This document shows positions 27,721 to 36,808 of a stretch of 64,000 nucleotides of DNA, piece after piece. The notes under the pieces were generated by a model. The model was not told where the DNA came from. It saw only the letters and a list, made by a program, of their open reading frames with translations, and made no database searches. Position 1 is the stretch's first letter, and each line of letters opens with the position of its first letter. Source of the DNA: Kutzneria chonburiensis (GTDB lineage: Bacteria > Actinomycetota > Actinomycetes > Mycobacteriales > Pseudonocardiaceae); assembly GCF_028622115.1 (NCBI RefSeq), contig NZ_CP097263.1, positions 372,001 through 436,000 of the forward strand, in the 5' to 3' direction. The position numbers and the translations under genes were made by a program.

Positions 27721-29232
27721 GTGACGAGTTTTCGCGTCGATGACGTGCGTACCGCGACCGAGCCGCTGCCCACCCTGCCACTGGCCGAGGTGCAGGCCGA
27801 GTTGTTCGGCGAGGTGCTGGCCAGTGGTGGTGACCCCGATACGCCGGTGATCGAGCCGAACGGCGTGCACCCGTTGCTGGACGCCGTGTCCCGGGCGTTC
27901 GGTGAGCACCGGCCGCTGGTGCTGTCGCCTGATGCCGTGTGGCTGACCATCGCCCAGGGTGTGGCCCAGCACATCCGGCTCCACGCGGAGGAGCTGCGGC
28001 CGAAGCTGGTCGGGCGTCCGGGCCGCGAGGCCCTCGTGCTGGAGATGCTGGAGCCACCAGCCAATGCCGACGAGTGGCGTGCGGTGATCGAGCAGTTGGG
28101 AAAGGAGGTGGCGAGCCGGGCAGCAGGTGCGGACCTGTTCGAGTGCGACTTCACCACCAGCACGGAGGTCGAGCGGACAGCCAGCCGAGTGATCATGCTC
28201 GACGGCTACTCGCCCTACTTCTCGTACTGGATGAAGTTCGTGTGCGGCATCCCGCGGATCACGCTTACCGGCACGGTCGAGGACTGGCGGAAGATCCGCT
28301 CGCGGGTCGATCGCCTGCCCGAGTTCGGGTTGGAGAAGTGGGTCCGGTCGCTGGTGCCGATCGCCGACGAGTTCGTCCGGGCCGCGAGCGGCGAGCCGAA
28401 CCTGTGGTTCTGGCAGCGCATCTACAACCCGGCCGATGCCTATGGTGGTGCGGTGATCACGGGGTGGGCCGCGCGGTTCTACCCGTATCTGCGGGTCAGG
28501 GGCGTCAGTGACTGTTCGAATCCGCTGTTGGACCTGCCGATCGGTGAGCCGCGGAATGTCACACGCAACAGCTATGGCGCTGTCGAGAGCCCGTCGATCA
28601 CGACCGAGCAGGTCCCGGCCACGCTGTCCCAGGCAGTGGTGCGGATCAACAACATGGTGACCGGCGAGAACACGGCGGTGGCGCTCCACGGCGGCCTGGT
28701 CGGGGTGACTCAGGACCGCAACTGGCAGCTGCAGCCGATCGCCGGCTGGCACATCACGTTGGCGACTCCGGCAGTCGGTCCGGTGCTGGACCGCATCATC
28801 CGGGACCACGAGACGACGCCGCCGGTCGATGTGCCGCAGTTCTTTCCCGCTTCGGCCGAGTACATCGAGCTCTATCGGCGGATGGGTTCGGCCGGCTTGC
28901 ATGGCGGCGCGGCCCGGATCGTGCCGCATGAGGAACAGCGCAAGGTGTTTGCCGGTACCAGAGAGCGCACGCTGCTCGGTGTCGTCGAACTGGCCGACGG
29001 GCGGACCGTGGCCATGGCCACCGACACGGACGACATCCACTGGGTGCTGTGCCGGTTCGAGCCGGATACCGAGAACGAGCAGCCGAAGCGATGGCGGCTG
29101 GCCGAAAGTCGTGCCGACGCGCTTGACCTGGGCACGTCGCTGGCGATGGTGCTGGACGTCCTCCTCGACGGGGACGAGCTTGAGCGGTTGGAGGTGGGTC
29201 GGCTGAGCGACCTGGACTCAGGGGGTCTTTAG
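27721..29232 (+). CDS. DUF4419 family protein
   Basis: A 503-residue soluble protein. Family-like blocks include HPLLDAVSRAFGEHRPLVLS near residue 50, DAVWLTIAQGVAQHIRLHAE near 72, FTTSTEVERTASRVIMLDGY near 145, YFSYWMKFVCGIPRITLTG, and FWQRIYNPADAYGGAVITGW. DUF4419 proteins occur in bacteria and fungi with no known activity. The GTG start probably gives a leaderless transcript. The 3' end overlaps the convergent GNAT gene by 15 bases. Confidence 0.85.
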   Translation: MTSFRVDDVRTATEPLPTLPLAEVQAELFGEVLASGGDPDTPVIEPNGVHPLLDAVSRAFGEHRPLVLSPDAVWLTIAQGVAQHIRLHAEELRPKLVGRPGREALVLEMLEPPANADEWRAVIEQLGKEVASRAAGADLFECDFTTSTEVERTASRVIMLDGYSPYFSYWMKFVCGIPRITLTGTVEDWRKIRSRVDRLPEFGLEKWVRSLVPIADEFVRAASGEPNLWFWQRIYNPADAYGGAVITGWAARFYPYLRVRGVSDCSNPLLDLPIGEPRNVTRNSYGAVESPSITTEQVPATLSQAVVRINNMVTGENTAVALHGGLVGVTQDRNWQLQPIAGWHITLATPAVGPVLDRIIRDHETTPPVDVPQFFPASAEYIELYRRMGSAGLHGGAARIVPHEEQRKVFAGTRERTLLGVVELADGRTVAMATDTDDIHWVLCRFEPDTENEQPKRWRLAESRADALDLGTSLAMVLDVLLDGDELERLEVGRLSDLDSGGL

Positions 29233-30063
29233 CAGCAGGGCACGGGTGTAGAGGAGGTCGAAGCCGCGGCGCTGGACGTTCTGCTGGGACTTCGTGCCGG
29301 GGCCGGTGGTCACGGTGGCGATGTCGCAGCCGGCGGCCTTGGCCATGCCGAGACGGGAGGCGATGAGAGCGGTCTGCACGCCGCGACGGCGGTGCTGGGC
29401 CAGGGTGGCGGTGCCGGCGAAGTAGGCGACGCCGTCGGAGATACGGAGGGCGCCGGTGGCGACCGGGATGCCGTCGATGAGGGCGAGGTAGCGCCGGGTT
29501 CCGGCGGCGTCCATGTCGCGGATGGCGTTGCGGAGGGCGTCGCGTGGGAAGTCCTCGTCGGTGGCGGCACCCTCGGTGTCGGGGGTGAGTACGGCCTCCA
29601 ACAGGAGGTCCAGCGCGGTCTCGGACTCGTCGTCACGGCAGGGCCGAACCTCGACGCCGACCGGAGGCTCGACAGCGGGCAGGTCCGCGAGGGCGATGCC
29701 GAGCACGTTCTCGTAGCCGGCCAGGCGGTAGCCGCGATCGGTGAGGAACTGGCCGACGGCCGGTTCGGCAAGGTTGGACAGCTCGACCTGGACGGGGGCG
29801 CCGAGGTCATGGAAGGCCTGCTCGACCTGAGCCAGCTCGTCCGTCTCGGGCACGCCGGCGAAGCCGAGGCCGGCGACCTTGTTGAACGGCGAGTCAGGCT
29901 CGGCGTAGCAGGCGATGCCGCCGGCGATCGCGCGCGCGAAGGCGACCTGGTCGCCGCGGCGGGCGGTCGTGGCCTCGGTGGCCTTGGCCATGAAACCGGC
30001 TTCGACGCGTTCGAGCCGCTGGGCCAGGTCGGTGCCGCAGAACAAGGGTGTCCGAATCGTCAT
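29218..30063 (-). CDS. GNAT family N-acetyltransferase
   Basis: A 281-residue protein whose C-terminal half is a GNAT fold. The acetyl-CoA loop is AQHRRRGVQTALIASRLG near residue 224, preceded by YLALIDGIPVATGALRISDG. The N-terminal half looks like a degenerate second GNAT-like domain (DDLAQ-type helix start, then LSNLAEPAVGQFLTDRGYR). The substrate cannot be predicted. The ATG at 30063 is preferred because the frame extension to 30132 overlaps the divergent gene start; the ribosome binding site is weak. It diverges from the glycosyltransferase-like gene at 30131. Confidence 0.8.
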   Translation of the reverse strand: MTIRTPLFCGTDLAQRLERVEAGFMAKATEATTARRGDQVAFARAIAGGIACYAEPDSPFNKVAGLGFAGVPETDELAQVEQAFHDLGAPVQVELSNLAEPAVGQFLTDRGYRLAGYENVLGIALADLPAVEPPVGVEVRPCRDDESETALDLLLEAVLTPDTEGAATDEDFPRDALRNAIRDMDAAGTRRYLALIDGIPVATGALRISDGVAYFAGTATLAQHRRRGVQTALIASRLGMAKAAGCDIATVTTGPGTKSQQNVQRRGFDLLYTRALLLKTP

Positions 30064-30130
30064 GGTGCTCGCAGTCTCGTGATCGGCGTGCCCGCGCGGC
30101 AACCGGTTTTCGTGTGGAAGTCTGCTGCAC

Positions 30131-31264
30131 ATGCGAGTGGCCGTCGTTGCCGGGCCGGACGCCGGTCACGTCTTTCCCGCGGTCGCGCTGTGCCTGCGCT
30201 TCGCGGCGGTCGGCGACGAGCCGGTCCTGCTCACGGCGGACGGCTGGCGTGATGCGGCGGTGTCGGCTGGGGTCGAGGCGCCGCCGTTGGAATGGCTGAA
30301 GTTGCGGGCCGAGGCCGACATCGGGCAGTGGCTGTACGAGCGGGCGGCGGGGTTGGCGCGACAGCTTGTGCCGACGCTGGAGGCGTTGCGCCCGGACATC
30401 GTCGTGTCGGATGTGTTGGCGAAATGCGGTGGCATGGCGGCCGAGTTGCTGGGGCTGCCGTGGGTCGAGTTGTCGCCGCATCCGCTCTACTTGCCGTCGC
30501 GGGGTCTGCCGCCGATTGGCAGTGGGCTGGCCCGAGGTGTCGGCGTTGGTGGTCGGCTGCGGGACGCCGTGCTGCGGGGCTTCACCGCTCGATCGCTGCG
30601 TCAGGGACGGCGGCAGCAGTTCGCCGCCCGTACGGGAATCGGTTTGCCGGCAAGGGATCCCGGCCCGGCCGCGCGGTTGATTGCCACGCTGCCGGCGCTG
30701 GAGGTGCCGCGTCCGGACTGGCCGCGTCGGGCGCACGTCGTCGGGCCGCTGCTGTGGGATCCGCTGCCGGTGGGGCTCGAGCCACCGCCCGGTGCTTGGC
30801 CGCTGGTGGTGGTGGCGCCGTCCACTGCGGCGAGCGGTGCCGCCGATATGTTGTCCATAACCCTTGCCGCGCTTGACGGTCTTGATGTCCGGGCGGCGAT
30901 CTCCACGTTTCGGCCGCCGGATGGTCTGCCGTCGTGGGTCACTGCTGGGGCCGGCGGTCAGGACGACCTGCTCCGGCAGGCGTCCGTTGTGGTGTGCGGT
31001 GCCGGGCATGGCTTGCTGGCCAAGGCTTTGCTTGCCGGTGTGCCGGTTGTCGCCGTGCCCGGTGGTGGCGACCAGTGGGAGCTCGCCAACCGTGCCGCGA
31101 GGCAGGGGAGTGCCGTGATCGTCCGACCGCCGGATGTCGCGGCTGTGCGCGCGGCGGTACGGAAAGTATTGGCAGATCCTGATTTTGCCGCCGCGGCGGC
31201 CGAGGCTGGCAAAACCGTCGCCGATGTGGCCGATCCGGTCACGGTGTGCCGAGCCGTGCTCTAG
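30131..31264 (+). CDS. GT1/MGT-like glycosyltransferase
   Basis: A 377-residue two-domain GT-B-like protein: the N-terminal VVAGPDAGHVFPAVALCLRF (residues 4-24) and C-terminal VVVCGAGHGLLAKALLAGVP and VPGGGDQWELANRAARQGSA (about residues 285-325), which match the nucleotide-sugar-binding half of macrolide/UGT-type glycosyltransferases, including the Asp-Gln position in GGDQ. There is no signal peptide. Acceptor unknown; nothing nearby indicates a natural-product cluster. It runs toward the small hypothetical gene at 31276. Confidence 0.8.
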   Translation: MRVAVVAGPDAGHVFPAVALCLRFAAVGDEPVLLTADGWRDAAVSAGVEAPPLEWLKLRAEADIGQWLYERAAGLARQLVPTLEALRPDIVVSDVLAKCGGMAAELLGLPWVELSPHPLYLPSRGLPPIGSGLARGVGVGGRLRDAVLRGFTARSLRQGRRQQFAARTGIGLPARDPGPAARLIATLPALEVPRPDWPRRAHVVGPLLWDPLPVGLEPPPGAWPLVVVAPSTAASGAADMLSITLAALDGLDVRAAISTFRPPDGLPSWVTAGAGGQDDLLRQASVVVCGAGHGLLAKALLAGVPVVAVPGGGDQWELANRAARQGSAVIVRPPDVAAVRAAVRKVLADPDFAAAAAEAGKTVADVADPVTVCRAVL

Positions 31265-31267
31265 GCT
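31262..31267 (+). promoter_or_regulatory. Candidate -10 box, leaderless start
   Basis: TAGGCT lies 8 bases before the GTG at 31276 and overlaps the stop codon of the glycosyltransferase-like gene. No ribosome binding site is seen between them. Confidence 0.4.
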
Positions 31268-31275
31268 CCCCCGGC

Positions 31276-31701
31276 GTGGCTGCCCCGACGCTGATTCCCA
31301 TTGCCTGCGAGCCTTATCGCACAGAGACGATCGGCCGGTATCGCGACGGCCAGTTCTTCGCCAAGATCCTCAGGGCCGGTCGGCCCAACGGCTGGTACGT
31401 GTACATGCATCTGTTCGACCACGAGGGGAACTACGTCTCCTCGGACATCACGATGGTCGGCGAGGCGGATGTGCTCCAAGGCGAAATGCGCGAGCGGGCG
31501 GAGCGGCGGCTGGCGGAACTGGTGGCGGGGCTGCCGGAGCGGGAGTTCTGCGACATCGCGATCCGGCTGTTCGAATTCGATCACGACGGCGTGCGGTTCG
31601 CTCTGGTCGACGAGTCCGAGCCGGAACGGGGCGACTGGGTGGAGCTCTATCCCGAGCGGTACGGGTTCCACGAGCCGTGGGACGGCCTGTACGACACGTG
31701 A
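31276..31701 (+). CDS. Hypothetical protein
   Basis: A 141-residue acidic, aromatic-rich soluble protein (GRYRDGQFFAKILRAGRPNG; FDHEGNYVSSDITMVGEAD; VELYPERYGFHEPWDGLYDT). I do not recognise the family. The GTG at 31276 begins 11 bases after the upstream stop, behind a TAGGCT box and without a ribosome binding site. The regular composition and high third-position GC support a real gene. Confidence 0.65.
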   Translation: MAAPTLIPIACEPYRTETIGRYRDGQFFAKILRAGRPNGWYVYMHLFDHEGNYVSSDITMVGEADVLQGEMRERAERRLAELVAGLPEREFCDIAIRLFEFDHDGVRFALVDESEPERGDWVELYPERYGFHEPWDGLYDT

Positions 31702-31718
31702 GCGGGCAGGATGACCGG

Positions 31719-32623
31719 GTGACCGAATACCGACTTGATCCCAGCGCCGACACCGTCACCGACGTCTTCGACCGTGACCGGCCGTCGGTTCTGACCGTGG
31801 ATCCGGGGGACACGCTGGTCGTCCGGAGCCTCAACGCACACGGGTATCTGGGCGCGGACCGGCACGGCGAGAAGCTGATACCGGATCGCCGGGGGCACTG
31901 CCTGACGGGACCGATCGCGGTCCGCGGGGCGGAGCCGGGGATGATGCTGGCGGTGCGGCTGGGTCACTCCAGCCGGACGATTGGGGCTTCACGGTGACCG
32001 GGGCGGACACTCCGCTGAACCGACGGCTGAACACGGTGTCGGACGAGCGGACGTGGCTGCACTGGGACATCGCGGACGGGAAAGCGGTCAACAACCTGGG
32101 GTTCGCGGTGCGGCTGGCGCCGTTCCTCGGGGTGATCGGCTTGCCGCCGGAGGAAGCGGGGGAGCACTCGACGATCCCGCCACGACCGTGTGGCGGCAAC
32201 ATCGACTGCCGTGAGCTGGTCGCGGGCTCGACGCTGTATCTGCCGATCACGGTGCCGGAAGCGTTGCTGTGCCTTGGCGACGGGCACGGGGCGCAGGGCG
32301 ACGGGGAAGTCTGCGGCACGGCGGTGGAGTGCGGCATGACCACGCGTCTGGTGCTGGACCTGGTGACGGACCCGCCGATCCGGACGGCCCACGCGACGAC
32401 GCCGGCGGGGCGGGTGACCTTCGGGTTCGACAGCGACCTCAACGAGGCGTCGGCGCAGGCGCTGTCGGCGATGCTGGACTGGATGGCGGTGAGCTACCAG
32501 GTCGACCGGACCACGGCCCTTGCACTGGCCAGTCCGGCGGTCGACCTGCGTATCACGCAGATCGCCAACGAGACGTGGGGTGTGCACGCCGTGCTGGCCG
32601 ACGACGCCCTGCTCAAAGGCTGA
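31719..32623 (+). pseudogene. Frameshifted acetamidase/formamidase
   Basis: The first frame (GTG 31719) reads TVDPGDTLVVRSLNAHGYL and MMLAVRLG, then loses the frame. The second frame continues with DTPLNRRLNTVSDERTWLHW, PPRPCGGNIDCRELVAGSTL and GDGHGAQGDGEVCGTAVEC, the hallmark blocks of the FmdA/AmdA family that hydrolyses short amides to ammonia and the acid. One missing base in GGTCACTCCAG (31962-31972) accounts for the break and would give ~302 residues. No ATG re-initiation produces a whole enzyme. Confidence 0.85.
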
Positions 32624-32757
32624 TTCGCGATCACGGTGGCGGCAGGCTGACCAGCGCGTGAACGCTACTGGCGGGCCTACCGGAGTCACGCGTGAGCTGC
32701 TACTCGTAGTGATCGCTTTGCCTCTCGTCCGCTATGCCTTCGAAGACGGAGACAGCC

Positions 32758-33546
32758 ATGCGTCGTCTGGCCCTGCTGCTCGTCCCTGTGATCGCGATCC
32801 TGTTGCCGGCCACGGCCGCCGCCGCGCCGGCGGCGACCGCCAAGTACGTGGCGCTCGGTGATTCCTACGCCGTGGGCGTCGGCACCTACACCTACGACGA
32901 CCCGAACGACGCGTGCCGCCGCGGGCCGTTGGCCTACAGCCGGCTGTGGGCGGCCGCGCACCCGTCCACCACCTACGTCGAGGCGTCCTGCTCCGGGGCG
33001 GAGGTGGCCGACGTCGTCAACCAGAGCGCGGCCCTGACGCCGGACACCTCGCTGGTCACCGTGCAGGTGGGCGGCAATGACGTGGGCTTCGTCAGCACCT
33101 TGGAGACGTGCATCCTCAACCTGCCCGACTCCACCTGCATCAACGCCGTCAACACCGCCATCAGCACCGGCCGCTCGGTGCTGCCCGGCGGCTTGGCCAA
33201 CCTGTACTCCGGGATCCGGGCCAAGGCCCCGTCGGCACAGGTCGTCGTGATGGGCTACCCGCGGATGTACAAGATCGGCGGCAACTGCCTCTTCGGGCTC
33301 AGCGACACCAAGCGCACCGCCCTGAACAACGCCGCCGACGTGCTCGACGGCATCATCCAGACCGCCGCCGCCAACGCCGGCTTCCGCTTCGTCGACGCCC
33401 GTACCGTGTTCGCCGGCCACGAGATCTGCTCCGGCAACTCGGTGTGGATGACCAGCCTCCAGTGGGACAAGCTCAACGAGTCCTACCACCCGAACGCCAA
33501 CGGCCACCAGGGCTACTTCGGCGCGCTGAAGGCGATCACCGGCTGA
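32758..33546 (+). CDS. Secreted SGNH/GDSL esterase-lipase
   Basis: A 262-residue exported hydrolase. Signal peptide about 1-22 (LALLLVPVIAILLPATAAAA). Block I ALGDSYAVGVG contains the nucleophile Ser, block III VQVGGNDVGF the oxyanion Asn, and block V YHPNANGHQGY the catalytic His. Three Cys pairs fit secreted Streptomyces-type single-domain lipases. The ATG at 32758 is chosen because ACGGAGACAGCC precedes it and the signal peptide begins there; an upstream in-frame start at 32734 adds only MPSKTETA. Confidence 0.92.
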   Translation: MRRLALLLVPVIAILLPATAAAAPAATAKYVALGDSYAVGVGTYTYDDPNDACRRGPLAYSRLWAAAHPSTTYVEASCSGAEVADVVNQSAALTPDTSLVTVQVGGNDVGFVSTLETCILNLPDSTCINAVNTAISTGRSVLPGGLANLYSGIRAKAPSAQVVVMGYPRMYKIGGNCLFGLSDTKRTALNNAADVLDGIIQTAAANAGFRFVDARTVFAGHEICSGNSVWMTSLQWDKLNESYHPNANGHQGYFGALKAITG

Positions 33547-33555
33547 TTCCCTTGT

Positions 33556-33583
33556 GGTGGAGGGCAGGCCGCTGCCCTCCACC
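33556..33583 (+). terminator. Terminator hairpin of the esterase gene
   Basis: GGTGGAGGGCA (33556-33566) pairs perfectly with TGCCCTCCACC (33573-33583) around a 6-base loop, 10 bases after the stop codon. No T run follows, as is common at high GC. Confidence 0.75.
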
Positions 33584-33703
33584 GTCCAGGGCGACGGTCA
33601 GTCCGCGAGGACGACGTCGGACCGGCCCCGGCGGGGTAGTCCGTGGGGGTGATTCGGCGGTCGGGCCAGCCTGCCGTCGACGTTTCCACAACAAACTGCT
33701 GGT

Positions 33704-35797
33704 GTGGCTGAGCCTGCCGATGTGCGCAACGACCTTGGCGGCACGGTGCACGGGCCGGCGTTGCAGATCGGGGCCATGCACGGTGTCGTGATGACCGGCG
33801 CCGCCACGACCACCGAGCGGCCACGGCAACTGCCGTTGGCGATCGGGCAGTTCACCGGGCGCGTGACGTACCTGGAAGCGCTGAACGCACTCGTTCCGGG
33901 CGATGCCGTGGTCATCACCGCGATGGACGGCACCGCCGGCATCGGCAAGACGATGCTGGCGGTGAGCTGGGCGCACAGCGTTCAGGACCGGTTCCCCGGC
34001 GGCACTCTGTTCGCGAACCTGCGTGGCTACGGTCCCGGTGCGCCGGCCACCCCCGAGGAGGTGCTGGACGGCTTCCTCCGTGCGCTCGATCCGGCGTCGG
34101 ACCGGATCCCCGTCGGCGTGGAGGCAAAGGCGGCGCGGTTCCGTTCGTTGCTGTCCGGACGACAGGTGCTGATCGTGCTGGACAACGCCGGTAGCGCGGA
34201 ACAGGTGCGGCCGCTGCTGCCGGGTGAGCCCGGATCGATGGTCGTTGTGACCAGCCGCGACAGCATGCGCGGCTTGGTCGTGACGGAGTCGGCACACCGG
34301 CTGACCGTCGGACTGCTGCCGGAATCCGAGGCGGTGGAACTGGTCGCACGTATCGTCGGACCGGCCCGCGCCGCGCACGAACGGCAGGCCGTGACGTCGC
34401 TGGTCGAGCTGTGCGGACGGTTGCCCCTGGCAGTGCGGATCGCGGCGACCAGGGTCGCCGCGTCGCCGTACAACACGGTCGCCGGTGTCGTGGCCGAACT
34501 CGCCGACGAGCGTGGTCGGCTGGACGTGCTCAGCCCGGACGGTGACGAGCGGGCCGCTGTGCGGGCCGTGCTGGGCTGGTCCTACCGGCGTCTTCCCGAC
34601 GACCAGGCCATTCTGTTCCGCCGCCTGGGTTTGCACCCCGGCCCCGAGTTCAGCGTGCACGCCGCTGCCGTCGTCGCGGGCCTCGAACCGCCGTCGGCGC
34701 GGCGACTCGTCGAGGCCTTGGCTGCGGCCCACCTGATCGAGCCGGTGGCGCCGGACCGCTACCGGTGCCACGACCTGCTCCGTGCCTACGCGGCGGAGCT
34801 GACCGAACAGAACGACAGCCCGGTGGTTCGCCGAGCAGCGATCGCCGCGTTGGCCATGTGGTATGCCCGGATGGCCTGGGAGTGCGACCGCCTGGCCTTT
34901 CCCGGCACTTTCCGGCTGCCGTTCGACGCTCCCTACGTCGGACCGGCGATTGTCGACGGCCTTCGGGCGTTGGACCGGCTCGATACCGAGCGGTCCAATC
35001 TCCGTGCGCTGCTGCACATGGCCGACCGGCACGGTCTGGGCGCGGAGGTTGTGCGTCTGGCCGAGGGCGTGCGGTTTCTCTGGATGAGAGGCACGGTGGA
35101 GGATGCCGTCGAGCTGACCGGTCTCGGGATGCGCGCCGCTCGGCGCGTAGGCGACCGCCTCGCCGAGTTCTGGTTCTGCATCAGGCAGTCGGAGAACCAT
35201 TACCGCGGCCATGACTGGAGCGAGGCAACGGCGCTCGTCGACCGTGCCGCGGAGTTGGCCGTGGGGTTGGCCGATCCCGTGCTTCGGGGCATCGCGTTGG
35301 ACAACCGTGCGTGGCTGCACGTCTATCGGGGCGACTTCGCCGACGCACTCGCATGTGCCCAGCAGGCGCTGTCGCTGGTGCAGGGCAGCGGCCGTTCAGA
35401 GGCCGTCGCCAGAGAGGCTTTGGCCTGGGCGCTCAACGGACTCGGCCGGCATGAGGAAGCCCGTCGCCAGGCCGAACTCGGCCTGGCGTGGCGGCAGGGG
35501 CGGGATCCGATCGGTGCGGCCCAGGCGATGCACCAGGTGGGGGTGGCGTGGCAGGGCCTCGGCGACGACCACAAGGCCATCGACATCCTGCGGGAGGCGA
35601 TCGCCCGCGGCCGGGCCTTTGGTCACCTGGAGGAAGCCGTCGCGGCGCCGCTGATGACCATGGCCGCGTCGTTGCGGCGCGTGGGCCGGGAGGACGAAGC
35701 CGTGGCCTGCTGGCAGGAAGCGGCTGAGTTGTACGACGACTACGGCCGTCCGTGGCACGCGGCACAGGCCCGACAGAGCATCCAGGGCCTCAGCTGA
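33704..35797 (+). CDS. NB-ARC (STAND) ATPase with TPR-like C-terminus and Gly-Gln N-terminal motif
   Basis: A 697-residue STAND protein. Residues about 7-27 carry the short motif LGGTVHGPALQIGAMHGVVM. The NB-ARC core shows Walker A DGTAGIGKTML near residue 76, Walker B VLIVLDNAG near 154, sensor VVVTSRDSMRG, and GLPL-like GRLPLAVRIAATR near 245. A winged-helix region (LGWSYRRLPDDQAILFRRLG) and helical TPR-like repeats (WYARM to the C-terminus) follow. It resembles AfsR-type regulators but lacks the DNA-binding SARP domain. STAND proteins act as ligand-triggered switches in regulation or phage and conflict defence. The GTG start has no strong ribosome binding site. Confidence 0.88.
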   Translation: MAEPADVRNDLGGTVHGPALQIGAMHGVVMTGAATTTERPRQLPLAIGQFTGRVTYLEALNALVPGDAVVITAMDGTAGIGKTMLAVSWAHSVQDRFPGGTLFANLRGYGPGAPATPEEVLDGFLRALDPASDRIPVGVEAKAARFRSLLSGRQVLIVLDNAGSAEQVRPLLPGEPGSMVVVTSRDSMRGLVVTESAHRLTVGLLPESEAVELVARIVGPARAAHERQAVTSLVELCGRLPLAVRIAATRVAASPYNTVAGVVAELADERGRLDVLSPDGDERAAVRAVLGWSYRRLPDDQAILFRRLGLHPGPEFSVHAAAVVAGLEPPSARRLVEALAAAHLIEPVAPDRYRCHDLLRAYAAELTEQNDSPVVRRAAIAALAMWYARMAWECDRLAFPGTFRLPFDAPYVGPAIVDGLRALDRLDTERSNLRALLHMADRHGLGAEVVRLAEGVRFLWMRGTVEDAVELTGLGMRAARRVGDRLAEFWFCIRQSENHYRGHDWSEATALVDRAAELAVGLADPVLRGIALDNRAWLHVYRGDFADALACAQQALSLVQGSGRSEAVAREALAWALNGLGRHEEARRQAELGLAWRQGRDPIGAAQAMHQVGVAWQGLGDDHKAIDILREAIARGRAFGHLEEAVAAPLMTMAASLRRVGREDEAVACWQEAAELYDDYGRPWHAAQARQSIQGLS

Positions 35798-35839
35798 CCA
35801 GGTCGGCCAGTTGACGGACGACGTCGTCGAGGACCCTGG

Positions 35840-35938
35840 TCAAGCGCGGGCCCATTCGATGGCCTGGCGCAGCCGGGGCAGGTGGCTGGGAGCGGAGTCG
35901 AAGGGCAACGCCATGGCCAACAGGGCGGTTTCAGCCAT
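35840..35938 (-). CDS. Possible small coupled ORF after the hydrolase
   Basis: A 32-codon frame (MAETALLAMALPFDSAPSH, then LPRLRQAIEWARA) whose ATG overlaps the end of the hydrolase gene (CATGGCTGA), so it could be made by translational coupling. One frame over, the sequence continues as an amphipathic helix (LTRVLDDVVRQLADLVS) to a TGA that sits in the palindrome TCAGCTGA holding the NB-ARC stop on the other strand. A single missing base near 35843 would thus give a ~49-residue protein. Not recognised. Confidence 0.35.
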   Translation of the reverse strand: MAETALLAMALPFDSAPSHLPRLRQAIEWARA

Positions 35939-36737
35939 GTAGGAACTCGACCACGTCGAGAATACGGTCCAGGGCCGAGATGTGACCGTCCGAAGGGGAC
36001 GGACGGAGGGTGGCGTCGGGCAGGTGGCGGGTGAGCCACTGGGCGTGGGAGAAGGGGATGACGCGGTCCTGCTCGCCGTGCAGGAGCAGCACGGGGCGGC
36101 GGATGTCGGCGACGGAGAAGCCCCAGGGGGTGACGTAGGCGAGGTCGTCGTCGATCATGCCGTCGAAGCCGTTGGCGGTGGCGAGCTCGGCGTTGCGGCC
36201 CAGGTCGGACCACGCGCCGGTGGCGGAAGTGGCGGCATGGTCGGCGGGGGTGAAGGCGTTGGGATCGAACAGGCCGGTGGCGAGCTGCTTGGCCAAGGCC
36301 TCGCGGCCGGCGACGGTGGCGCGGAGTTCCTCGGGCGCGACCATGCCGGCCCACCAGTCCAGGTCGTCCGGTTCGAACGGGGCCAGGGCGCCGACGGTCA
36401 CGCAGCGGGTGACGCGGTCGGGCAGCAAGGCGGCGCAGGCCAAGGCGTGGTTGGCGCCACCGGAGTGGCCGAGTACGGAAAACTGGGAAACGCCAAGGGA
36501 ATCGGCGATGGCGGCGACGTCGGAGGCGGCCGAGGCGATGGTGCGGCCGGGGTGAGCGGTGGAGCCGCCGTAGCCGGGACGGTCGTAGGACAGCCAGCGA
36601 ATCCCCGGCAGGGCAAGGAGAGGCGCGGGCACGGCGCCGATCTGCGGGGTGCCGTGATGCCAGAAGACCGGCGTGCCGGTGCCGGTGTCGTAGAGGTGCA
36701 GCGTGCGGCCGTCGGCGAGGACGAGGTCGGTCTCCAT
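35931..36737 (-). CDS. Alpha/beta hydrolase
   Basis: A 268-residue alpha/beta-hydrolase-fold enzyme with the oxyanion region VFWHHGTPQIGAVP near residue 26, the strand-turn YDRPGYGGSTAHPGRTI, the nucleophile elbow VLGHSGGANHALA near 92, the acid HGEQDRVIPFSH near 214 and the final His in PSDGHISALDR. The substrate is unknown. The start is ATG 36737, with a TAGGCT box 7 bases upstream and no ribosome binding site, so a leaderless transcript is likely; the long upstream frame extension is Arg-rich shadow of the gap and pgl. Confidence 0.85.
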   Translation of the reverse strand: METDLVLADGRTLHLYDTGTGTPVFWHHGTPQIGAVPAPLLALPGIRWLSYDRPGYGGSTAHPGRTIASAASDVAAIADSLGVSQFSVLGHSGGANHALACAALLPDRVTRCVTVGALAPFEPDDLDWWAGMVAPEELRATVAGREALAKQLATGLFDPNAFTPADHAATSATGAWSDLGRNAELATANGFDGMIDDDLAYVTPWGFSVADIRRPVLLLHGEQDRVIPFSHAQWLTRHLPDATLRPSPSDGHISALDRILDVVEFLHG

Positions 36738-36744
36738 GGAACGG

Positions 36745-36750
36745 AGCCTA
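36745..36750 (-). promoter_or_regulatory. Candidate -10 box, leaderless hydrolase transcript
   Basis: On the minus strand TAGGCT lies 7 bases before the ATG at 36737 with no intervening ribosome binding site. It follows directly after the terminator of the pentose phosphate operon, so the hydrolase probably has its own promoter. Confidence 0.45.
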
Positions 36751-36767
36751 GCCGTGGGGTATGACAA

Positions 36768-36794
36768 ACGGCCCCCGGCGGAGCCGGGGGCCGT
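36768..36794 (-). terminator. Terminator of the tkt-pgl operon
   Basis: ACGGCCCCCGGC (36768-36779) pairs perfectly with GCCGGGGGCCGT (36783-36794) around a GGA loop. On the minus strand it begins 14 bases after the pgl stop and is followed by TTTGTC, a good intrinsic terminator. Confidence 0.88.
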
Positions 36795-36808
36795 CAGCAC
36801 AACAAAGC

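Noticed and set aside
33704-35797. SARP/AfsR antibiotic regulator
   Set aside because: The N-terminal OmpR-like DNA-binding and BTAD domains are absent, and no biosynthetic cluster is nearby.
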